Below are positions 35,081 through 40,237 of a DNA stretch of 40,237 nucleotides, piece after piece. The stretch is from positions 1-40,237 of the forward strand of contig JAIQGC010000049.1 in the NCBI GenBank assembly GCA_020072805.1. The letters are read 5' to 3'. Position numbers and translations under genes: made by a program. This stretch comes from Terriglobia bacterium (GTDB taxonomy: Bacteria > Acidobacteriota > Terriglobia > Acidiferrales > UBA7541). Under the pieces are notes generated by a model. It was given only the letters and a program-made list of their open reading frames with translations. It was not told where the DNA came from and did no database searches. Numbering within the stretch: position 1 is the first letter of the stretch; every line of letters begins with the position of its first letter.

Positions 35081-36067
35081 TCAGGCGAAGCGCACTTTGA
35101 CGTCGGGGCGCTTTTCGAGATGGACGGAGTCCACGAAGCGCACCTGGCGGTCGTCAAAGGTGAGGATCATGGAATGGGTGCGGATGCCTTCGCCGAAGAA
35201 GCGCACGCCGCGGAGGAGGCTGCCCTCGGTGACGCCGGTGCAGGCGAAGATGATGTTCTTGCCGGGAGCGAGATCCTCGGTGTCGTAGATGCGCTTGCCG
35301 TCCTTGATGCCCATTCTGGCGGCGCGCTCCTCGTGTTCGGGCTTGCTAAGAACCAGGCGGGCGAGGATCTGGCCGTTGAGGCAGCGCAGGGCGGCGGCGG
35401 CGAGGACGCCTTCGGGAGCGCCGCCGGTGCCCATGACGGCGTGAACGCCGGTGCCCACGACGGCGGCGGAGATGCCCGCGGAGAGGTCACCATCGCCGAT
35501 GAGCTTGATGCGTGCGCCGGCTTTGCGAATGTCGTCGATCAATTTTTCATGGCGCTCGCGTTCGAGAACGACCACGACGAGATCCTCGACGTCGCGGTCG
35601 AGGCGCTTGGCGATGGACTTAAGGTTGTCGGCCACCGGGGCGTCCAGCTCGACGGCGCCCTTGCAGGAGGGGCCGACGATGATTTTTTCCATGTACACAT
35701 CGGGAGCGTGCAGCAGGCCGCCCTCTTCGCTGGCGGCCAGGACGGCGATGGCGTTGGGCGCGCCAGTGGCGCAGAGGTTGGTGCCTTCCAGGGGATCGAC
35801 GGCGATATCGACTTTGGGAGCGGAAGGATGCTTCTTATGAGCGGCCGCGCCGACTTTCTCGCCGATGTAGAGCATGGGGGCTTCATCGCGTTCGCCCTCG
35901 CCGATGACGATGGTGGCATCCATCATGACGCCATCCATGGTCTTGCGCATGGCTTCGACGGCCACCAGGTCGGCCTTGTGGCGGTCGCCGTAACCCATGG
36001 TGCGGGCGGCGGCGATGGCGGCGTTCTCGACGACGCGGAGAAACTCGAGGCTGAGCTGTGATTCCAT
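35081..36067 (-). CDS. glpX: Class II fructose-1,6-bisphosphatase
   Basis: A 328-residue GlpX-type enzyme that converts fructose 1,6-bisphosphate to fructose 6-phosphate in gluconeogenesis. Metal and substrate motifs are in order: [50 protein letters not shown] and [20 protein letters not shown]. The start [17 protein letters not shown] is set by GGGAGG eight bases before and by homology; the 34 open codons upstream are unlikely. Length and all motifs are normal. No related sugar genes are adjacent. Confidence 0.97.
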   Translation of the reverse strand: MESQLSLEFLRVVENAAIAAARTMGYGDRHKADLVAVEAMRKTMDGVMMDATIVIGEGERDEAPMLYIGEKVGAAAHKKHPSAPKVDIAVDPLEGTNLCATGAPNAIAVLAASEEGGLLHAPDVYMEKIIVGPSCKGAVELDAPVADNLKSIAKRLDRDVEDLVVVVLERERHEKLIDDIRKAGARIKLIGDGDLSAGISAAVVGTGVHAVMGTGGAPEGVLAAAALRCLNGQILARLVLSKPEHEERAARMGIKDGKRIYDTEDLAPGKNIIFACTGVTEGSLLRGVRFFGEGIRTHSMILTFDDRQVRFVDSVHLEKRPDVKVRFA

Positions 36068-36129
36068 GGCGGGCCCTCCCTGACGGGCGCAAAGCAGAGA
36101 AACGATTCGTCCAAAATCCGTGGCGTGGA

Positions 36130-36195
36130 ACAGCCCCCGCTGCGGAGCGGGCTGCCCGACTACTTTCAACCTTCCACTTTAAACTGTCAACTGCG
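36130..36195. repeat. Hairpin plus low-complexity intergenic stretch
   Basis: CAGCCC-CCGCT-GCGG-AGCGG-GCTG forms a hairpin upstream of glpX. It is followed by short imperfect direct repeats of the TTTCAACCTTCCACTTTAAAC and TGTCAACTG kind. Similar CAGTTTTCAGTTCTCAG-like repeats lie at 10055-10085. These are sequence noise typical of intergenic DNA in this genome. No function is inferred. Confidence 0.45.
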
Positions 36196-36209
36196 CTGCC
36201 GCGAAAGCG

Positions 36210-37523
36210 CTAAGGCCGGCTTACCGGGGCGCGCAGCGGACGAAGGGTCACGTTGACCAGGTGCGGGTCGTCGAACTCGGTCTTCTGCCCCGCCTGTTTT
36301 CCGGCGACGGGAAGGAGGCGCGCGGACAGCGGCTTGTTCCATTTGAAGGCCAGGCTGGCCACGTCGGCAATCATCAGAGCCAGTTGGTCCTCGGTCACAT
36401 CGCCGGGCAGGGGGATGGTGTCGAGGCCGGTGCCGCAAACGGCGGAGTAGGAGAGAAGGGAATCGAGGGAAATCTGCCCGTCGCTCCAGCGGGCGGCGAG
36501 GAGGGAGTCTTCGAGAACGGGGAGCATCAGGCCGGAATAACCGGTGCGCTTTACGGTGATATTGCGCAGAGCGGCGGTGATGGTGGCGGCTGCGGTAAGG
36601 GTGCCGCTGGAGCCGACGGGCTGGGCGATCAGATTTTCGATGGCCGCGGCAATGGAGACCTCCTTGAGGGGAGCGGGAGAAAGGTCCATGCCGACGTAAG
36701 CCCAGCCGGTATTGCTGTCCACGCGACCGGCGAGGGCCTCAATGGCGGCGGCGTGCGCGTAAAGGGCCGCGGTGAGGCGCTGCTGGGCAGTGGCGATGTC
36801 GGGAGCGCCGCGGAAGGCCTCGGCGGCCACATTGGCGGATTGCAGGGCGATAGCGAACTGGTGGCCGAATCCGGTGTGATAGGAGCCGGGATAAAAGGGG
36901 GTGAGCGGGGGAACCATGGCGATGGCGGAGAAATTAAAATTGCCCTGACTGCGCTCCGTGGTCAGGGAAAGAGTTTTGATGACGCGGGCGGCGGCGCCGA
37001 CGGCGGCCCAGCGCACGCCATCCTCGCCGGCGACCACCACGCTGGCATTAAGGTGCTTGGTGTTGCGCAGGATTTCGGCAACGAGGACGGCTTCGGCGGG
37101 GGAGCTGTCGGGGTTGAGCATGGCCGGGCCGATGGAGGCGGCGAAATTTTCGCGGCCGGCGAGAGCGTCGTATTCCTTGAAAAAAGCCACGGTCTGTTCG
37201 GTGGTCAGGCCCTGGGTGTATTGGGGAAAGGGCTGGGTGGAAATGCGGATGGACTGGACTTCGTAGCCGCCGGTTGTTTCCAGGAAACGCTTGGCGCTGC
37301 GCAGAAAGAGCAGCGCGTCGTCAATCTGGGCGCGATAGGTGGCGCGGTCGAGATTGACGAAGGCGGTGAGGGCGCGAATTTTCGGTTTTTCGGCGTAGCC
37401 TGCGGCAGGGGCCTGCGCGCCGGCGGGAGAAGGCAGAGCGGCCGGCAGGGCGAGGGCCAGGAATGCGCCGAGAGTAAGCACCCGGCGGCGAGCCGACAGA
37501 AGTACCGAGGTCATCGCTTTCAT
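36210..37523 (-). CDS. Exported DUF711-like protein
   Basis: A 437-residue protein with an N-terminal signal, possibly Tat-type (ARRRVLTLGAFLALALPAAL, then AGA|QAP). The mature part begins KIRALTAFVNLDRATYRAQI and has SIRISTQPFPQYTQG, TAASIGPAMLNPDSS-like and LIAQPVGSSGTLTAAATITA segments. It resembles the DUF711/UPF0210 group, normally cytosolic and uncharacterised. A C-terminal part runs GYSGLMLPVLEDSLLAARWS and SLLSYSAVCGTGLDTIPLPG, which looks like an active-site loop, but no reaction is known. The start ATG (MKAMTSVLLS) follows GGGAGAGCAC. A signal peptide on this family is unusual enough to note. It sits between glpX and an acyl-CoA dehydrogenase, all on one strand. Confidence 0.78.
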   Translation of the reverse strand: MKAMTSVLLSARRRVLTLGAFLALALPAALPSPAGAQAPAAGYAEKPKIRALTAFVNLDRATYRAQIDDALLFLRSAKRFLETTGGYEVQSIRISTQPFPQYTQGLTTEQTVAFFKEYDALAGRENFAASIGPAMLNPDSSPAEAVLVAEILRNTKHLNASVVVAGEDGVRWAAVGAAARVIKTLSLTTERSQGNFNFSAIAMVPPLTPFYPGSYHTGFGHQFAIALQSANVAAEAFRGAPDIATAQQRLTAALYAHAAAIEALAGRVDSNTGWAYVGMDLSPAPLKEVSIAAAIENLIAQPVGSSGTLTAAATITAALRNITVKRTGYSGLMLPVLEDSLLAARWSDGQISLDSLLSYSAVCGTGLDTIPLPGDVTEDQLALMIADVASLAFKWNKPLSARLLPVAGKQAGQKTEFDDPHLVNVTLRPLRAPVSRP

Positions 37524-37580
37524 GTGCTCTCCCTGAACGAGTGCAAAGCGGAACGACAAGTGTATTTCTTCCGCGGCCAA

Positions 37581-38753
37581 CTAGACGTAGGCGGCGATGC
37601 CGGTGATGCGTTCACCAATGACCAGCTTGTGAATGTCGTTGGTGCCTTCGTAGGTGAAGACGGATTCGAGGTTGTTCATGTGGCGCATGATGCAGTAATC
37701 GTCGACGATGCCGTTGGCGCCGAGGATGTCGCGGGCCTTGCGGGCGGTATCAAGGGCGATGCCCACGTTGTTCATCTTGAGCATGGAGATGTGCGAGGGG
37801 TGGACCTTGCCGAGGTCCTTGAGGCGGCCGACATGCAGGGCGAGGAGCTGGCCCTTGGTGATCTCGGTGATCATCCAAGCCAGCTTTTCCTGGACGAGCT
37901 GGTGGGCGGCGATGGGCTTATTGGCAAACTGTTTGCGCGTCTTGGCGTATTGCAGGGCGGTGTCGTAGCAGGCCATGGCCGCGCCCAGGGCGCCCCAGCC
38001 GATGCCGTAGCGGGCCTGGTTGAGGCAGCCGAGAGGGCCTTTGAGGCCGACCACGCCGGGGAGGAGATTGGCTTCGGGGATTTCGCAATCGGTGAAGGCC
38101 AGGCCGGAAGTGACCGAAGCGCGCAGGGACCATTTGCCGTGGACGTCCCAGGCCTTGAAGCCGGGCGTGCCTTTTTCCACCAGGAAGCCGCGGACCTTTT
38201 CGTCTTCGCATTTGGCCCAGACGACGGCGACGTCGGCGATGGAGCCGCTGGTGATCCACATTTTCTCGCCGTTGAGGACGTATTTGGCGCCCTTCTTAAC
38301 GGCGCGGGTCAGCATGCCGCCGGGGTTGGAGCCGAACTGGGGCTCGGTCAAGCCGAAGCAGCCGATGGCCTGGCCGGATTGCAGCGCCGGGAGCCACTTC
38401 TGCTTCTGCTCCTCGCTGCCGTAGGCGTGGATGGGGTACATGACCAGGCCGCCCTGCACGGAGACGAAGCTGCGCAGGCCGGAATCGCCGCGCTCGAGCT
38501 CCTGGGTCATCAGGCCGTAGGCCACGTTGGACATGCCGGCGCAGCCGTAGCCGTGGAGATTGGCGCCAAAGAAGCCCAGTTCGCCGAGCTGGGGGACCAG
38601 GTGCTTGGGAAAGGTGCCTTCGCGGCTGTGCTTTTCAATGATGGGAATGATTTCGTTTTCGACGAACTGGCGGGCGGTCTGGCGGACCAGTTTTTCCTCG
38701 TCATTGAGCAGCGAATCGAACTCGATGAAATCCACTCCGGTGAATCCAGCCAT
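37581..38753 (-). CDS. gcdH: Glutaryl-CoA dehydrogenase-like acyl-CoA dehydrogenase
   Basis: A 390-residue FAD enzyme that oxidises and decarboxylates glutaryl-CoA to crotonyl-CoA in lysine/tryptophan and benzoyl-CoA degradation. It shares the GCDH-specific run of motifs: YGLMTQELERGDSGLRSFVS with the arginine that binds the glutaryl carboxylate, GCFGLTEPQFGSNPGGM, LNGEKMWITSG, KGPLGCLNQARYGIGWG, ARDILGANGIVDDYCIMRHM, and the catalytic glutamate E369 in FTYEGTNDIHKLV. The start MAGFTGVDF follows AGGAGCCATC; 54 open codons upstream lie in the leader. Partner electron transfer flavoprotein genes are not adjacent. Strict substrate choice needs biochemical proof, but the motif match to human GCDH is extensive. 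Confidence 0.92.
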   Translation of the reverse strand: MAGFTGVDFIEFDSLLNDEEKLVRQTARQFVENEIIPIIEKHSREGTFPKHLVPQLGELGFFGANLHGYGCAGMSNVAYGLMTQELERGDSGLRSFVSVQGGLVMYPIHAYGSEEQKQKWLPALQSGQAIGCFGLTEPQFGSNPGGMLTRAVKKGAKYVLNGEKMWITSGSIADVAVVWAKCEDEKVRGFLVEKGTPGFKAWDVHGKWSLRASVTSGLAFTDCEIPEANLLPGVVGLKGPLGCLNQARYGIGWGALGAAMACYDTALQYAKTRKQFANKPIAAHQLVQEKLAWMITEITKGQLLALHVGRLKDLGKVHPSHISMLKMNNVGIALDTARKARDILGANGIVDDYCIMRHMNNLESVFTYEGTNDIHKLVIGERITGIAAYV

Positions 38754-39089
38754 GATGGCTCCTTGTCCCTGGGGGGGTGCGGGCCGCAACCCCGCCCGCG
38801 TGATTGTAGCAAGTGTGCGCGAGGTGCAGCAAGGAACGAGGTTGTTGGAAGAGGGGGAGCGGATGGGCCTTCTGGAATGCAAGTGCGGAGAGGCAACAGA
38901 AGAGAGTTGGGGCACTGGAGGAAAGGCTGCGCAGGCGCTGCGTGATGGTCAGCAAAAAAGCGGAAGAGCGTGGCGAGAGGCTTCCCTGACTTGTTACGTT
39001 TCTACCCATAATTGGCAAGAGAGCAGGAGAATGGAGTTTTTTTGTATTTCTAACAAACACATAAGAAAGGTGTTAGTAAGAAATATCGG
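38754..39089. other. Intergenic region, no gene seen
   Basis: A divergent gap between gcdH and the pilin genes. It contains CTAACA...TGTTAG (39047-39074), a short inverted repeat, and a T7 run at about 39035. Several open frames exist but none has a ribosome binding site or recognisable product. Promoters for gcdH (minus) and the pilins (plus) are expected here. Confidence 0.5.
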
Positions 39090-39106
39090 TTGGTACAGGA
39101 CGTGCA
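39090..39106 (+). promoter_or_regulatory. Sigma-54 promoter for the pilin genes
   Basis: TTGGTACAGGACGTGCA fits the -24/-12 consensus TTGGCACR-N4-TTGCA with two mismatches and the correct spacing of the GG and GC pairs. RNA would start at about 39117, about 93 bases before the first pilin start. Type IV pilin genes are often RpoN-controlled with PilR. Confidence 0.5.
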
Positions 39107-39209
39107 CTCTATCTGGGCATTCCGGTCCCCTCGCCGAGGCGAGTTGCTGGGGGAAGAGGGACGGAGCAAGCGAGCGGAAAGAGTTCCGGCAGTGAAGAGA
39201 GCCGAGAAA

Positions 39210-39833
39210 ATGGAAAAAGCCATGCGGATGAAACATCAGGAGGGGTTTTCGCTGATCGAACTGTTGATCGTCATGCTGATCATCCTGGTCATCGCGGCCA
39301 TGTCGATCCCCGGCTTCCAGGCGATTCAGAAGTACCTGCGCATTTCCGGAGACGCGCGCAGTCTGTACTCGCTCGCCGGGCAGGCCAAGATGCAAGCGGC
39401 GTCCCAATTTACTCATGCGCGCTTGCGGATGAGCCTGCAAAAGGGCACGTATTGGATTGAGATGTGGAATAAAAGCACGAATCAATGGCAAGTCCTCCAT
39501 GGAACTCAGTATTTTTCCACGGGTGTCAGCGCCGGAACTGGGACCATCGCCGCTCCTCCCGCGAACACGCAAAATGTTCTAGCCCAGGCGCCGGTTTGCT
39601 ACGCCAATGACCCGTCGACTCTGTGGTGGGGGTACGCGCTCGATCCCAGCGGGGATGTATGCATGGAGTTTAATTCGCGGGGCGTTCCTGTGGATTACTG
39701 GGGCAATCCTACTGGCAATGATGCGCTCTACATCACGGACGGCAACTCAGTGTACGGGCTGACGGTGAATGCCGCGGGGATGGTGCAAGGCTGGACCATC
39801 AACATGAACAGCGCGAACTGGACAAAACGTTAA
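39210..39833 (+). CDS. Type IV pilin-like (GspH/FimT-type) prepilin
   Basis: A 207-residue pseudopilin. A basic leader (MEKAMRMKHQEG) is followed by the prepilin peptidase site G|FSLIELLIVMLIILVIAAM, the hydrophobic N-terminal helix, with the essential Glu at mature position 5. The globular head has GDARSLYSLAGQAKMQAASQ, typical of GspH/FimT minor pilins, then a strand-rich domain with one Cys pair possible (C in APVCYAND and SGDVCMEF). The ATG at 39210 is used, but 39222 and 39228 are equally possible, as the ribosome binding site is poor. The neighbouring gene is a second pilin, so this is probably the start of a minor pilin operon. Confidence 0.88.
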   Translation: MEKAMRMKHQEGFSLIELLIVMLIILVIAAMSIPGFQAIQKYLRISGDARSLYSLAGQAKMQAASQFTHARLRMSLQKGTYWIEMWNKSTNQWQVLHGTQYFSTGVSAGTGTIAAPPANTQNVLAQAPVCYANDPSTLWWGYALDPSGDVCMEFNSRGVPVDYWGNPTGNDALYITDGNSVYGLTVNAAGMVQGWTINMNSANWTKR

Positions 39834-39844
39834 AGCGGAGAGCC

Positions 39845-40237
39845 ATGATGAATTCACGGAAACATACGGCCTGGAAAAATAAGCGCCACTCGCAAAGCGG
39901 GATGACCCTGCTGGAAGTGGTCATTGCCCTGGCTATCCTGCTGATCGTATCGGTCAATATCATGACCGTCTCCATACTGTCCATCAAGGCCACGGAAAGC
40001 CAGGGCCATCTCTCCGCACGAACCGCGGAGTATGCGCAGGACAAGATGGAGCAACTGTTGGCCCTGGCCTTCACCGATACCGTGTCCGACACGACGTCCA
40101 CCACTAGCGGAATCATTACAACCGCCAGCACCGGAGGCACGGGATTGGGGGTGGGAGGAAGCTCGAATCCCTTGGCGCCCGTGGCGGGATACGTGGACTA
40201 CCTGGACGCAAACGGGAATCCGATGGCCGCGGGGGGG
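39845..40237 (+). CDS. Type IV pilus PilV-like minor prepilin, cut by window end
   Basis: The first 131 residues of a pseudopilin. The leader MMNSRKHTAWKNKRHSQSG is followed by |MTLLEVVIALAILLIVSVNI, a class III signal with Glu at mature position 5 and Met instead of Phe at position 1. A helix (ARTAEYAQDKMEQLLALAF) follows, then a Ser/Thr/Gly-rich stretch (TSTTSGIITTASTGGTG). It is typical of PilV/PilX-like minor pilins. The start is 11 bases behind the preceding pilin stop and follows GCGGAGAGCC, so the two are in one operon. The gene continues beyond base 40237. Confidence 0.88.
   Translation, partial: MMNSRKHTAWKNKRHSQSGMTLLEVVIALAILLIVSVNIMTVSILSIKATESQGHLSARTAEYAQDKMEQLLALAFTDTVSDTTSTTSGIITTASTGGTGLGVGGSSNPLAPVAGYVDYLDANGNPMAAGG

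Noticed and set aside
36261-38945. An 894-codon plus-strand open frame spanning the antisense of two genes
   Set aside because: It runs across the DUF711-like and gcdH genes and the gap between them. The translation is Gly/Ala/Asp-rich and featureless. A real gene would not respect both shadows.

Overview
The window looks like a chromosomal segment from a GC-rich member of the Acidobacteriota, probably from a metagenome-type assembly. The lineage call rests on four things. There is a VWFA-related protein of the acidobacterial TIGR03436 type. The PheT is short and lacks the EMAP-like OB domain. GC-rich hairpin repeats and 'GTCATCCTGAGCG...AAGGATCT' repeats sit in many intergenic gaps. The gene order thrS - infC - rpmI - rplT - pheS - pheT - zapA is broadly conserved. 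No IS element, prophage, CRISPR array, tRNA or rRNA gene was recognised.

Left part (1-16.4 kb). The window opens with an apparent chimera: about 131 bases of an M16 zinc-peptidase reading frame run directly into the C-terminal part of gyrB. A small hypothetical gene and gyrA follow. Next come small conserved proteins, an ABM-fold monooxygenase, a VWFA-related secreted protein, a LOG-family protein, a zinc-ribbon protein, a TonB-domain protein and a YmdB-type phosphodiesterase. A 6S-like RNA lies behind the last of these on the minus strand. A plus-strand block (10.6-15.9 kb) carries a metal-uptake group (small HxCxxC protein, outer-membrane barrel, substrate-binding protein, ABC-3 permease, but no ATPase), a small conserved protein and an aldo/keto reductase.

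Middle (16-26.8 kb). The minus strand carries the translation cluster thrS, [DUF4242, amidohydrolase], infC, rpmI, rplT, pheS, pheT, zapA. Two unrelated genes sit between thrS and infC. pheT carries a frameshift at what looks like a collapsed short direct repeat. The rpmI-rplT spacer holds mutually exclusive RNA pairings that fit L20 autoregulation. At about 23.2 kb the base skew of the plus strand switches abruptly from C-rich to G-rich regardless of gene direction, as expected at a replication-strand switch. An 840-base gap upstream of thrS contains two degenerate repeat arrays and an orphan promoter.

Right part (26.4-40.2 kb). This contains a PadR regulator, a Cyc2-like fused monohaem cytochrome-porin, a large DUF5916-type outer-membrane protein, FabH, two small membrane proteins and an IPT/propeller lipoprotein. 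GlpX fructose-1,6-bisphosphatase, a DUF711-like exported protein and glutaryl-CoA dehydrogenase follow. Two type IV pilin-like genes close the window behind a probable sigma-54 promoter; the last is cut by the window end.

The most unusual signal is the leader of the cytochrome-porin gene. It can fold into a three-way junction whose closing helix contains the ribosome binding site, a riboswitch-like layout that I do not recognise.
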